Part shown: positions 26,621-35,935 of the stretch, piece by piece | How the letters are laid out: every line of letters begins with the position of its first letter | Numbering within the stretch: the stretch's first letter is position 1 | Notes under the pieces: model-generated | Told to the model about the DNA's origin: nothing | The model's database searches: none | The model's input: only the letters and a program-made list of their open reading frames with translations | Assembly (NCBI GenBank): GCA_902778455.1 | Contig: CACYXR010000001.1 | Coordinates: forward strand, 124,001 to 188,000 | Origin: an uncultured Selenomonadaceae bacterium | GTDB taxonomy: Bacteria > Bacillota > Negativicutes > Selenomonadales > Selenomonadaceae | Length of the DNA: 64,000 nt | Reading direction: 5' to 3' | Program-made: the position numbers and the translations under genes

Positions 26621-28804
26621 TCAATCATTATCCAAACCATTATCGATTTCTCGTATCGCCCATAATGTTATTTCAGCCAATTCTGTAACCTTATTAGTGA
26701 TTTGGTTATATGCCTCTGAAAGATTTGTCTCCACTTTTGCATGCCCAATAGAATTTCTGAGTAGAGTATATATCGTTTTTTCTTCCACGTCTTTACCAAG
26801 ATATTCGGTCTTTTTATTTTCACTACACTTTTTTCGGATAAAACTATCTACACATTTCTGGGTTATTCGTTTTTTTCCTTGGATTGTTTCTAAAGCACTC
26901 GATAGGATTGCATACAAAAGCATATATTTTGTCACATCATCCTGTGGAAGCATTGCCATACGATATAACATCTCCCACTCACTCATTCCTTGATTCTTGC
27001 TCAAACAATCCTTGATTTCCTTGATTATTGCCTCACTACTTGGAACAGTCATCTTGCATACAATATCGGTGCAACAGCTCTTTCTTCCTAAAATATCACT
27101 CTCTATGTACTCAAGACTCCCAACATGTGCTTTCGTACAAAGCGAAATATTACCAAGCAAATTTTCACAGGCAAAACTTAAACGCGGATCATCCGCAGAC
27201 TGAATCCTAGCTATCGGATTGAGATAGACCTTGAACTCAAATACGCCAAAATTTTCTTTGTCTTGCACAATCTCAATGTCTGTAATAATATCCGTATTAT
27301 CTTTCAATTCACAAATCAACGGTTCGCGCAAACCCAGCTTATCTATATGAACTCGATATCTTACATAATCCTTCTTGACCGCTTTCTCCATATACTCCTC
27401 TATACTTTCTATTACAATCTCCGGTGTGATACTGTACATACATTCTGGCTCATGTAAATTACGCGCACAACGACCTAAATCACTATACAATCCGTAACAA
27501 TTGTGACACTTCCCCGCCTTGATATTGATGTTTTGTGGATAGCCAACATATAATACATTTGTCGGTCCAAACAAAACAATACATTTTGTCCCTAATTGGG
27601 TTGCCAGGTGAACCAAGCCGCCTTCAATATCCAAATGGAATATGGAATGCTTTAAAACATATTTTACAAGCTCAAAGCTCTCCCCTAATATATACTGATC
27701 TGCTCCTTGGATTTTTTCCGCCGATTTTGTCCCCAACTGAACGACTTGGATGTTAGGATATTTCTCCTTGAATATTGCCACTGTCTTTTCAAAATAGCTA
27801 ATGGGCCAAGCCTTTGCTACAAGGTGCATATCTTCCGAGTCGCCGTTTCCAAAATTGACCGTGATATAACGGTATAATCCTAAAGAACGGAAGGACTCTG
27901 CAAAGTCCTTCCGCAACGGAATGTGAACTTTTGAATCCTTAATGTCGAATATTTCCTCATAAGAAAAACTTGTATAGCAATTATTCCCCTTATAAACATT
28001 CCGCATAAATACAATGTATTTAGGAAACTTGGACACATTCGTCATTGGGTCAAGCGTCATTGCTTCCAGTTTTTTTATTTTTTGTATAAAGGACTCCGGA
28101 AGTTCTTGCACTTGGCTTGGCAAAAAACTATCCACTTCTATAAAATATGCTTTTAACGTCAAAGCCAAAACATATTTATGGTATTGTGCATGGTACAAAA
28201 CGCCATTATCTTGCACCAATTCATTCAGCTGTTGAAAATCCGAGTAAAGCCATGACAAGTCGTTGCAACAATAAATATCAAGTAAGCAATTCGGCAACAA
28301 GCGAGCCAGTTCCTCTACCAACCGTTTTTTTATAATTGCGTCTCCAACCCCTCCGACCATATATAGTGCTATCGGCACATTGGATGACTCCTTATCCATG
28401 TAAGCGAAGTGTCCACTCAAATCTTTGTTTTTCTCTTTCTCCTCACACGGAAGCGCCTCCATTTCAGATATATTCCTTTCGCAAACACATATAATCGCCT
28501 CGTCTGCAATCCCTTGATAATGCAAAATTCGTTTAATTTCCCTCAAGAAATGGTCATTCCGCAACGCTACAACGACATGGTCAAATGTCAATGCAGCAAT
28601 TTGTTCTGGCTTATATAATGGAGCCCCAAAAGGCGCAATCTTTTCCGCATTTTTGTCTATAAAAGCTACAATTTGACAATACTTCGTAATTTGTATTTGC
28701 TTTAAATACTCTCGTCCCAATATGCCCGCGCCATAAATCACAATCTTCGAACCTGGTCGAACCTTTTCGTATGGAAAAAGATATTTATACACTTCCGATT
28801 GCAC
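26621..28804 (-). CDS. GT9-type glycosyltransferase with N-terminal Rossmann-like module and C-terminal HEPN-like domain
   Basis: A 727-aa three-part protein. Residues ~15-115 are the module (SKIVIYGAGILGREYLKQI). Residues ~140-480 resemble GT9 heptosyltransferases: ALYMVGGVGDAIIKKRLVEE, HLDIEGGLVHLATQLGTKC and LFGPTNVLY, with a Cys cluster CHNCYGLYSDLGRC. The last ~230 residues are absent from the paralogue at 32079. They end in helices containing RNSIGH (R683, H688), the RX4H pattern of HEPN domains. GTG 28804 aligns with the paralogue start and follows GGAGG. The HEPN call is by eye only. Confidence 0.65.
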   Translation of the reverse strand: MQSEVYKYLFPYEKVRPGSKIVIYGAGILGREYLKQIQITKYCQIVAFIDKNAEKIAPFGAPLYKPEQIAALTFDHVVVALRNDHFLREIKRILHYQGIADEAIICVCERNISEMEALPCEEKEKNKDLSGHFAYMDKESSNVPIALYMVGGVGDAIIKKRLVEELARLLPNCLLDIYCCNDLSWLYSDFQQLNELVQDNGVLYHAQYHKYVLALTLKAYFIEVDSFLPSQVQELPESFIQKIKKLEAMTLDPMTNVSKFPKYIVFMRNVYKGNNCYTSFSYEEIFDIKDSKVHIPLRKDFAESFRSLGLYRYITVNFGNGDSEDMHLVAKAWPISYFEKTVAIFKEKYPNIQVVQLGTKSAEKIQGADQYILGESFELVKYVLKHSIFHLDIEGGLVHLATQLGTKCIVLFGPTNVLYVGYPQNINIKAGKCHNCYGLYSDLGRCARNLHEPECMYSITPEIVIESIEEYMEKAVKKDYVRYRVHIDKLGLREPLICELKDNTDIITDIEIVQDKENFGVFEFKVYLNPIARIQSADDPRLSFACENLLGNISLCTKAHVGSLEYIESDILGRKSCCTDIVCKMTVPSSEAIIKEIKDCLSKNQGMSEWEMLYRMAMLPQDDVTKYMLLYAILSSALETIQGKKRITQKCVDSFIRKKCSENKKTEYLGKDVEEKTIYTLLRNSIGHAKVETNLSEAYNQITNKVTELAEITLWAIREIDNGLDND

Positions 28805-28861
28805 GCCTATCCCGCCTCCAATCATTGGAAACATAAAAGTCGACAAACCTGCCTTTAATTT

Positions 28862-29886
28862 TCACTTCGTAATCCTTACAGCTACTTGAACCCCTCGTTC
28901 ATTATACCCAATGTACTCGTATTGTTTTCCGGTATCTTCAATAAACTCCTGAAACGCCTTGTATTCATGTTGTTTCCAACCTGGGTAGTTGAAATATTCG
29001 TCAAATAAGATAACAGTCCCCGGAACAATCCTGTCTTTTAACGCATATAGAACTGTATGCGTCGATGAATATAAATCGCAATCAATATGAATAAACGAGC
29101 ACACCCCTTCGTGTTTATCCAAAAACTGCGGCAGTGAATTCTCGAACCACCCCTTCACTAAAACTACATTGGAATTAACATCCGGCAACCTTCCTTGCCG
29201 ATCACAAGCCCCTTTAAATGCACTGCAAATTCCTGCGCCCGGTCCCCAATCTTCAGGAATTCCCTCAAAACTGTCGAATCCGTAAATGGTATGCCCCGGC
29301 TTCAATGTCGAAAAATAATTGATAGACCTCCCGTTAAAAACACCAAACTCCATAAACATTCCAGCAAGTACAGTCTCATGCAAAAGAACATACTCCCACA
29401 ACTTAGGAAGATCAGGAAAAGGGCGTGCTGTAAGCATGTAATTCAAAACATATTCCACTGCTTGACGAAAAGCTTCTTCAAAAAGAGCCGCTTTAATTTC
29501 TGATGTATGTTGTTTTGGAAGGATACCCAAGCCTGACCCCGGATGCGGGAAAAGCTCCACACATTGGCTCTTTGGCACATGTTTATACAATGCTTCCCGT
29601 ATTTCATCCCAAATATCCGGCCTATCACTTGCAATCAATACTTTCGCGCCCTCGATATCTGTACCGGTAAGATCGTCAAGGCTTTTAATACCGGGATATT
29701 TCTTGGAAAGGAAATTATCTACAATCGCATACTCTTGTATGCCAAAATACAGGTTGAGGATACCTTTGACGATTTTCCCTTCCTCTCCGAAAGGATAAAT
29801 GATAACTTTTCCCAGTACCCCCCTAATTTCAGATCACGTATTCCATTTTCAGCAAACAGTGTATGATTTACGAAACGATATTCCAT
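28862..29886 (-). pseudogene. TylF-like methyltransferase with Rossmann-like module, frameshifted
   Basis: The gene starts at ATG 29886 behind AAAGGAGC (MEYRFVNHTLFAENG). Its frame breaks at a run of six C on the plus strand (29818-29823). A seventh base would join it to the downstream frame, which reads LGKVIIYPFGEEGKIV, the island module, then a TylF-type methyltransferase (FMEFGVFNGRSINYF, FIHIDCDLYSSTHTVL, VILFDEYFNYPGW). Without correction only a 258-aa product from ATG 29638 would be made, with a truncated module. It may be a phase-variable tract, a decayed gene or a sequencing error. Confidence 0.75.
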
Positions 29887-29918
29887 GACAATGCTCCTTT
29901 TTCAGGCCCTATCCCACA

Positions 29919-30887
29919 TCACTTTCCAATAATCAACGTACCGTTGCAATCAGGAATCGGGAATTTGACGAAACGACCATTCTTTTCCTCATATTCATTT
30001 ACCGCTTGTTTCACACCGCGACCAAAATCTTTGCCATTATAATCATGAAGCATGATATACCCCCCCGAAAGCACTCTCGGATAAAAATATTCTAGGCCGG
30101 CAAGCGTCGGTGTGTACAAGTCACAATCTATAGAAACAAAGGCGTAGGCAATATCTTCCTCCGGCACGGTTAACGGAAACCACCCTTTGCGAACAACACA
30201 CATTTCAGAACATGGCATTTTCGCAATGACGAAATCAACACTTGTATTTTTAAAATCGTCGTTTCCGATGACACCATCTTCGAAATACCCTTTGCCCATT
30301 TCTGCCGCTAATTCGTCCTTGTCAAAGCCCTCAAAAGTGTCGAACAGGAAAAATCGCCTGTCGGGGAAAGCGCGATTGATCCGTGCGGCAAAATTGCCTC
30401 GGTTGACGCCCAGCTCAGCTACATCCCCGCCAACGCCGTTCGTTTTTATCTCCCGCGCAAGAAGCTCCAACGTTTCATGGCGGCAGTAGTCCGCACTATA
30501 TACCGCTTCTGTACCGTAAAGTTCCACTTTCTTATCGCCTGTCGCTTCCAATACGCGAGTCATAACGACAGGAGACGCGCACCGTATGTCTGGGATGCCG
30601 TGATTTTTCTCAATATATTCGGGATATATTTCCGCGCATAATGTAAGCTTGCTCTTGGAGAATCCCATATCCAGCAATGTGGAAATTGTCTCCAAATGCG
30701 TATTCGCAATGTAAATTTCATCAAAGTCGACTTTAGAAATTTCCTCCACTCCATACAGAGGAAAGCCGTTAAAACTGTCCGACGTTTTTCTTGTTTCAAC
30801 GAATCCCATAATATCCACGTCATTTTTCAAATAATGATAAAGGAGATTCGCTATGCGCTTGGTTCCATAAATCAACACTTTTTTCAA
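29919..30887 (-). CDS. TylF-family methyltransferase with N-terminal Rossmann-like module
   Basis: A 322-aa protein. Residues 1-95 are the module (KKVLIYGTKRIANLLYHYL). Residues ~125-322 are a macrocin-O-methyltransferase (TylF) homologue: DVAELGVNRGNFAARINRAF, FFLFDTFEGFD, FVSIDCDLYTPTLAGLEYF with metal-binding Asp residues, and YIMLHDYNG. TTG 30887 is preferred because GGGAGGA lies 6 nt upstream and it falls after the preceding stop; the ATG at 30944 would overlap that gene. It is a tandem paralogue of the frameshifted gene at 28862-29886. Confidence 0.8.
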   Translation of the reverse strand: MKKVLIYGTKRIANLLYHYLKNDVDIMGFVETRKTSDSFNGFPLYGVEEISKVDFDEIYIANTHLETISTLLDMGFSKSKLTLCAEIYPEYIEKNHGIPDIRCASPVVMTRVLEATGDKKVELYGTEAVYSADYCRHETLELLAREIKTNGVGGDVAELGVNRGNFAARINRAFPDRRFFLFDTFEGFDKDELAAEMGKGYFEDGVIGNDDFKNTSVDFVIAKMPCSEMCVVRKGWFPLTVPEEDIAYAFVSIDCDLYTPTLAGLEYFYPRVLSGGYIMLHDYNGKDFGRGVKQAVNEYEEKNGRFVKFPIPDCNGTLIIGK

Positions 30888-30904
30888 GGCAAGTCCTCCC
30901 ACCG

Positions 30905-32071
30905 TCAAGTCCACTCGGTAATTTCTCGCTTGCTGACCTCCCATGGATGGTCAAAGCTCCTTTTTCTCGTATCACAATAGCGACAAACGGGCATGGGCCT
31001 CGCAAGATACGCGAAAATCTCGTCCGCCGACTGAGCTTTGTATATATCTATGCCATCCTGCTCACTGAACACGATATATTCCTTTTGAAAGAACCGATTG
31101 AACAAGTACATATTGGAGGCAATAGAACAAGTATAAAGCCGCCCTTGCTCCAGCGTAATGCACCGGTTCGCATTTGTGCAATGCAGGAAACTCTCCTGCG
31201 GGGATTGGCCGCCTGTCAAATCCAACGGGCATTTCCAAAGCGTATGGTGTCCGCCTGGCTTGTTCGTTTGCAAGTATTGGTACTCCACGCCATAGCGTCG
31301 CGCCGTCCGCTCCAATTCCTCATAATCGGTTGGAACGGGATATATCGTCGGCTCAATGACAATCCGAAGTTCCCGGCAAGGCGCCCAAAACGCCTCGCCC
31401 ATCTTGGGAAGCAATGTCCCGTTTGTGTCCAAACAAATCTTAGCCTGCGGGAAAAATTCACGCGCTGTTCGCAGGAAGGATGTTACTTCCGGGTGCAAAA
31501 GAGGCTCGCCACCCAAAATGTGGATTTCATTTGCTTTATCACCGAAAAGTGCTGCGATCCTCTCCATATCCTGCCGATAGACGGAAAAATCCATACAGTC
31601 CGATGCGTTACCAAGCGGCGCGAAGTGATCGCACCCCTTGCAGTTTAGGTTGCAATGTTTGGTGATATTCACTTCAAAACGCAACGTATCATGTGCCGCC
31701 ATGCGCTTTTTTTGCCGTTCCGCTTCCCAATCCTGCAAAAGCTCCGGCGGCACATGGCGGACAATGCACTCGTCCACGACGCCTGCCTCCCGAAGCTGTT
31801 CGTACAGTTCCGTGATGGACTTCGCCGCCGTCAGAAGAAAGATTTCCCCCGCATATCGCCGGACAGCCTCCTCCACAGAAAGCACTACGGTATCAAGATA
31901 CGCCCCTTGTCGCTCCGGCAGACTGTCGCAAAAGCAGATGGAATACTTAGGAAAATCCACGCGTAATTTCTTGTAGATTGCCGTGCCACGATCGCCACGA
32001 CCGAAAATCACGAGCATATTTTTTTGTTTGAGGATTTGTAAAAATTGTTCCATTTGCATCTCGATAATCAT
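30905..32071 (-). CDS. Radical SAM protein with N-terminal Rossmann-like module
   Basis: A 388-aa protein. The N-terminal ~105 residues are the module in a diverged form (MLVIFGRGDRGTAIYKKL). Residues ~140-388 are a radical SAM enzyme: NITKHCNLNCKGCDHFAP (CX3CX2C), HILGGEPLLHPEV and ICLDTNGTLL, with C-terminal cysteines HCTNANRCITLEQGRLYTC and CRYCDTRKRSF that may hold an auxiliary cluster. Three ATGs lie close together at the start (32071, 32059, 32053), so the exact N-terminus is uncertain. Substrate unknown. Confidence 0.72.
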   Translation of the reverse strand: MIIEMQMEQFLQILKQKNMLVIFGRGDRGTAIYKKLRVDFPKYSICFCDSLPERQGAYLDTVVLSVEEAVRRYAGEIFLLTAAKSITELYEQLREAGVVDECIVRHVPPELLQDWEAERQKKRMAAHDTLRFEVNITKHCNLNCKGCDHFAPLGNASDCMDFSVYRQDMERIAALFGDKANEIHILGGEPLLHPEVTSFLRTAREFFPQAKICLDTNGTLLPKMGEAFWAPCRELRIVIEPTIYPVPTDYEELERTARRYGVEYQYLQTNKPGGHHTLWKCPLDLTGGQSPQESFLHCTNANRCITLEQGRLYTCSIASNMYLFNRFFQKEYIVFSEQDGIDIYKAQSADEIFAYLARPMPVCRYCDTRKRSFDHPWEVSKREITEWT

Positions 32072-32078
32072 CCCTTAA

Positions 32079-33485
32079 TTAAAGGCGAAAATGCTTTTCC
32101 ACCCTTTCCATCACTAACTCTGGCGTGATGCCGTACATACACTCCGGTTCTTTCATCCCCCGTGCACATTGATTGGCATCCGGATACACGCCGCAGCATT
32201 CATGGCATGTACCCGCCTTGATGTTTATATTTTCTTCATAGCCATAGTACTTTTCCCACGTCGGTCCAAACAAAACGAAGCATTTTGTCCCGAGCTGTGA
32301 GGCCAAATGCACAAGACCACCCTCGACATCGATATGAAAGATAGCATTTGCCAGAATATGTTCTGCCAAGGCAAAAGTCTTTCCCAGCATATAGTGATCA
32401 ACGCCCTCAATGCGCTCCGCTTCAGCTGCGCCAAGTTGTACAATGGACAGCGCCGGATAATTTTCCTTCAATAGCTGAACCAATCGAACAAAATTTTTAT
32501 GCGGCCAGGATTTTGCGACTACACTATTATCCTTACTCGCTCCGGCGTCGCAGCTCATCGTGATATACTGCTCGCCAAGCCGCAAATCCTCAAACTTTTG
32601 CTTCCATGCACTATCAAGAGGGATGGAGACTTTCTTGTCAAAAATCGAGAAAACTCCGTAATTATATGTGGAATAACAATTCTGCCCGTTGAAAATGCGC
32701 CGAAGAAAAATTGCGCTGCGCGGCGTCGCGGTACTGAAATTTTCTTCCTCCGTCCGTTGCTTCAATGTTCGAATCATATCTACAAAGCGAGTGTCGCAGG
32801 AGCGGAATTTTTCCGGCGCAAATCCATCTACCTGCAAAAAACCAGAACCGGAAATCGAAAGCGCAAGCGCATACGCTGTTTTAAAGGCGTTGTATCGCGT
32901 TCCCAAATTGTCGCGAATCAAATTGATATTTTCAATATCGCTATATAAGGTTCGCAAAATCTCCGACTGCTTAGAGCAATAAATATCCATCAGGCAATCC
33001 GGCGCAAAGCGAATCAGTTCTATGATAAACCGCTTGATGAAAATGTAATCGCCAATGCCGCCCGTCATATAAATAAGAATCGCAGGCTGTTTTTTTGAAA
33101 ACGCCAGCTCCGACGAGGGAATATCAGAAGCCGTAGAACCGAAATCGTCGGGCAACTCCCGTTCAAAAATAAAGACAATCTTCTCTTCCGGCACGCCTTC
33201 TTTCTCCAAGGTGTTCCGCACGTCCAGAATCCCGGTCGCGCCACGAAGCGCAATAACGACAAAATCGAAAGATAATGTGTGAATCACTGACGGCGCGTAG
33301 ACCGGAAACGGAGAAGATTCATATTTTTTATAATTGCGATCCACCATACCGATGAGATTGCAATATTGAGTCAGACGAATTTGCTTCCAATATTCGTGCC
33401 CCAGTATACCCGCACCATAAATCAAGACATTCGACCCAGCGGGGACTTTTTCAAAGGGAAACAGGTATTTGTAACAATTGTTCAT
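32079..33485 (-). CDS. GT9-type glycosyltransferase with N-terminal Rossmann-like module
   Basis: A 468-aa paralogue of the product at 26621-28804 without its C-terminal extension. The module (SNVLIYGAGILGHEYWKQI) is followed by a heptosyltransferase-like part: LIYMTGGIGDYIFIKRFI, HIDVEGGLVHLASQLGTKC, LFGPTWEKYYG and the same Cys cluster (CHECCGVYPDANQC). ATG 33485 is chosen because GGAGGAA lies 8 nt upstream. The shared N-terminus YKYLFPFEKVPAGS shows that the two genes arose by duplication. Confidence 0.75.
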   Translation of the reverse strand: MNNCYKYLFPFEKVPAGSNVLIYGAGILGHEYWKQIRLTQYCNLIGMVDRNYKKYESSPFPVYAPSVIHTLSFDFVVIALRGATGILDVRNTLEKEGVPEEKIVFIFERELPDDFGSTASDIPSSELAFSKKQPAILIYMTGGIGDYIFIKRFIIELIRFAPDCLMDIYCSKQSEILRTLYSDIENINLIRDNLGTRYNAFKTAYALALSISGSGFLQVDGFAPEKFRSCDTRFVDMIRTLKQRTEEENFSTATPRSAIFLRRIFNGQNCYSTYNYGVFSIFDKKVSIPLDSAWKQKFEDLRLGEQYITMSCDAGASKDNSVVAKSWPHKNFVRLVQLLKENYPALSIVQLGAAEAERIEGVDHYMLGKTFALAEHILANAIFHIDVEGGLVHLASQLGTKCFVLFGPTWEKYYGYEENINIKAGTCHECCGVYPDANQCARGMKEPECMYGITPELVMERVEKHFRL

Positions 33486-33526
33486 CCTGCTCTTCCTCCG
33501 CTCTCCCTTCCACGTTATGTGAGACA

Positions 33527-34432
33527 TCATCGTTCTTGTCTAGAATTATCTCTAAGAAAAGCAATCTTTCCTTCATGACTAGATACCCCGTATGCTTGAA
33601 TCTTTTCGTACACGGGAGAAAAATATTTTGAGCACTTGCTTGCAACTTGTTGCGGGACAATTTGAGAAAGCATTTTCGCTCCATCAAATTTTTTGGAATA
33701 TTGAAGCTTGACGCTATCATCTATACCTCTCCCGTTTTGTCCATTCTTGGATAATTCATAATTCAATTCTATAGCAATATGTTGAGCGGCACGTTCTATT
33801 TCTTTACTTAATTTGGCTAATTCCTTTTCGCAATAATCAGGATGGCTGTAATCCTCAATATGAGTTAAGGATGGGAAAAAGTGATCAAATATATATTTAT
33901 GTAGACGATTGGAATAAAGCATGCCTAGGCTACGGTTCATCTTGGCACAGTACATGTCACGAAATGAATGCTCCCAATCTGCCAAAAACCATATTTCCAA
34001 TTCCGGAGAGGCGTAAAGAAAATAAATTGGAATATTCGCATTCGTTCCAGTTGTGTCCTTTAAGACGTCACGAATTGTACGTTCATATTCTTTTATCTTT
34101 GTCTCAAAGCTTCCATCCAAAAAACGAAAGTCGGCATCATCTTCAATCAATATCATATCGAAATTAAAAGGCCTATGCGTATTGACAAAATGCTCACGAA
34201 TATCTTTTGCAACGAAAGAAATCAAGTCACTTCCCGTCAAGCCACGAAGTGAATCCTTGACATGTGAAATTCCTTCAGGCAAAGGGCAACTTTCTGTTCC
34301 TTTCTTTCTGTATTTGGGCTTATTAGGGCATCTTTGAAAATATTCAATCTTATCATTTATACGACGAAAAAATGAGACCATGTCGCCGCATTCGCTATCT
34401 CCCCCCGTAATATAGCATGCAGCGCTTACCAT
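33527..34432 (-). CDS. TOPRIM-like effector of an ATPase-linked defence cassette
   Basis: A 301-aa protein with features of a TOPRIM-type fold: CYITGGDSECG near the N-terminus supplies the Glu (E14) and MILIEDDADF the DxD pair (D99, D101). YASPELEIWFLADWEHSF resembles the motif in DUF4276/RloB-type partners of ATPases. ATG 34432 has AGGAGG upstream and overlaps the ATPase stop (ATGGTAA), so the two are translationally coupled. Family analogy (OLD, PARIS-like pairs) suggests an anti-phage nuclease, but the exact family is not certain. Confidence 0.6.
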   Translation of the reverse strand: MVSAACYITGGDSECGDMVSFFRRINDKIEYFQRCPNKPKYRKKGTESCPLPEGISHVKDSLRGLTGSDLISFVAKDIREHFVNTHRPFNFDMILIEDDADFRFLDGSFETKIKEYERTIRDVLKDTTGTNANIPIYFLYASPELEIWFLADWEHSFRDMYCAKMNRSLGMLYSNRLHKYIFDHFFPSLTHIEDYSHPDYCEKELAKLSKEIERAAQHIAIELNYELSKNGQNGRGIDDSVKLQYSKKFDGAKMLSQIVPQQVASKCSKYFSPVYEKIQAYGVSSHEGKIAFLRDNSRQER

Positions 34433-35706
34433 GGCCACCCTCCTATTACAGGCTCGTTCGTCCGATACAAATCGCCCAACTCCCATTCTCCTAAATCCGA
34501 CTTAATTTCTTCGTACTCGAGATTATGAATCAACATGCTCTGTCGGGGATCAAAAACCAAAATCGCAACTTCTCCTCTACGAAACCCTTCCGTAAATCCA
34601 TCCAACAATTCTGGGGAATGTGTACTGACAAAACACTGCTCAAAATTGGCAGATTCCATAATCCAACGCGAAACCCATTTTTGCCAAGCTGGATGAAGAT
34701 TCGTCTCTGGTTCGTCCAACGTTAGCAATGAAAACTCCGGTGAATTTTTCTGTATTGTATCTGGATTCGGAACAAACAATAAGGCAATCAGCAACAAGAC
34801 TTTAATTGTTCCATCCGACACTTCATCCATGTCATAAAAATTTCCTTGGAGGGCCAATTGAAGCTTACATTGCTCAGAAATAACAGAAATATTCATCTCA
34901 TCAAACTTTGGCATAATGCAACGAATTTTTTCCTCCATCTCTTTCCTGAGGTAGCCATTTAAGCTAAAACGTTGGTTCAAAACATTTACAAAATTGCTTC
35001 CATTTTCAAACAAAACATCCCCACGAATACGACTGTCCGATGGCTTTCGTATTGCTGCTAAATCAAAATAGGCACTTGAATAACTGAAAAATTTTCGAAA
35101 ATAGGCCGTCAAATCCTCCACAATTGTCATACCATCTTTTCTAAATCCAGGCGTATTATATAATTCCCCATTTTCCAAAAGTATTTTCTGGAATTGCATC
35201 ATGACTGTATCCTGATTGGAAACCTGAAACCGCACACGCGTATTCTGCTCTCCTTTATTTTTTGCTGTTGAAATGATTCCACTTCCCAATGTCTTCGTAT
35301 GGCAATCAAAAAAATTGAACGGACGATTATATTTTATACTCACCCCACGGGATTCCAATTTCTCACTGGTAATATAAAAATCAGGCTGCTGCCGACCTGC
35401 ATGAAACTGAAATACATAATCCAATTCCCTGTTATTCACAGACAATCCCCATTGGAATCTTATGCTTCCATCATCTCCCGCTACACGGTTTAATACCTTT
35501 TGCCACCCATTATACGCCACTTCGTTCAAAAAAGAGCTGGATGCGTTCCCATTCCCACGCTTCAACATATCAGAGCAAAATGCTAAAGCATGAAGGAAAT
35601 TTGTTTTCCCCGAATTATTAGGTCCTATAAGGATGTTGATGCGCTTAAATGTCAAATTGTCCACATCAATATTTCGGAAATTTTTGCATGTAAGACTTGA
35701 AATCAC
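34426..35706 (-). CDS. AAA_21/OLD-type ATPase of a defence cassette
   Basis: A 426-aa ATPase: N-terminal SSLTCKNFRNIDVDNLTF, Walker A GPNNSGKTN (28-36), and Walker B LLTLDEPETNLHPAWQKW followed by CFVSTHSPELLDGF. GTG 35706 is preferred because GAGGG lies 7 nt upstream; the ATG at 35721 has no ribosome site. It precedes the TOPRIM-like gene with overlap. The pair is unrelated in position and sequence to the Septu pair at 16.5-18.5 kb, so the island carries two separate ATPase-effector cassettes. Confidence 0.7.
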   Translation of the reverse strand: MISSLTCKNFRNIDVDNLTFKRINILIGPNNSGKTNFLHALAFCSDMLKRGNGNASSSFLNEVAYNGWQKVLNRVAGDDGSIRFQWGLSVNNRELDYVFQFHAGRQQPDFYITSEKLESRGVSIKYNRPFNFFDCHTKTLGSGIISTAKNKGEQNTRVRFQVSNQDTVMMQFQKILLENGELYNTPGFRKDGMTIVEDLTAYFRKFFSYSSAYFDLAAIRKPSDSRIRGDVLFENGSNFVNVLNQRFSLNGYLRKEMEEKIRCIMPKFDEMNISVISEQCKLQLALQGNFYDMDEVSDGTIKVLLLIALLFVPNPDTIQKNSPEFSLLTLDEPETNLHPAWQKWVSRWIMESANFEQCFVSTHSPELLDGFTEGFRRGEVAILVFDPRQSMLIHNLEYEEIKSDLGEWELGDLYRTNEPVIGGWPW

Positions 35707-35935
35707 TAAATATCCCTCCATAAATACAATCGTAAAACATTTTAAATTAGATACAACGATGGAGACTATGCATGAATTTGCTCCACCTAACCGAAAGGAT
35801 TCATATTATACGAATTCATACACTCAAAAAACGGCTCGATTATTGTTGAACAATTCTGTACCGTATATCGAATATTCAATCCTAGGTGGACGTATGCAAA
35901 AGGATACAAGAATTTGTATTCTCCCTCCGCCACGG
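35707..35935. other. Intergenic stretch upstream of the ATPase cassette
   Basis: This 229-bp stretch holds no convincing gene. On the minus strand a TATAAT at 35812-35817 could serve as a -10 box for the ATPase gene, but no good -35 is spaced properly. A plus-strand open frame crosses it with weak codon bias and an antisense start inside the ATPase gene; it is treated as chance. Confidence 0.4.
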
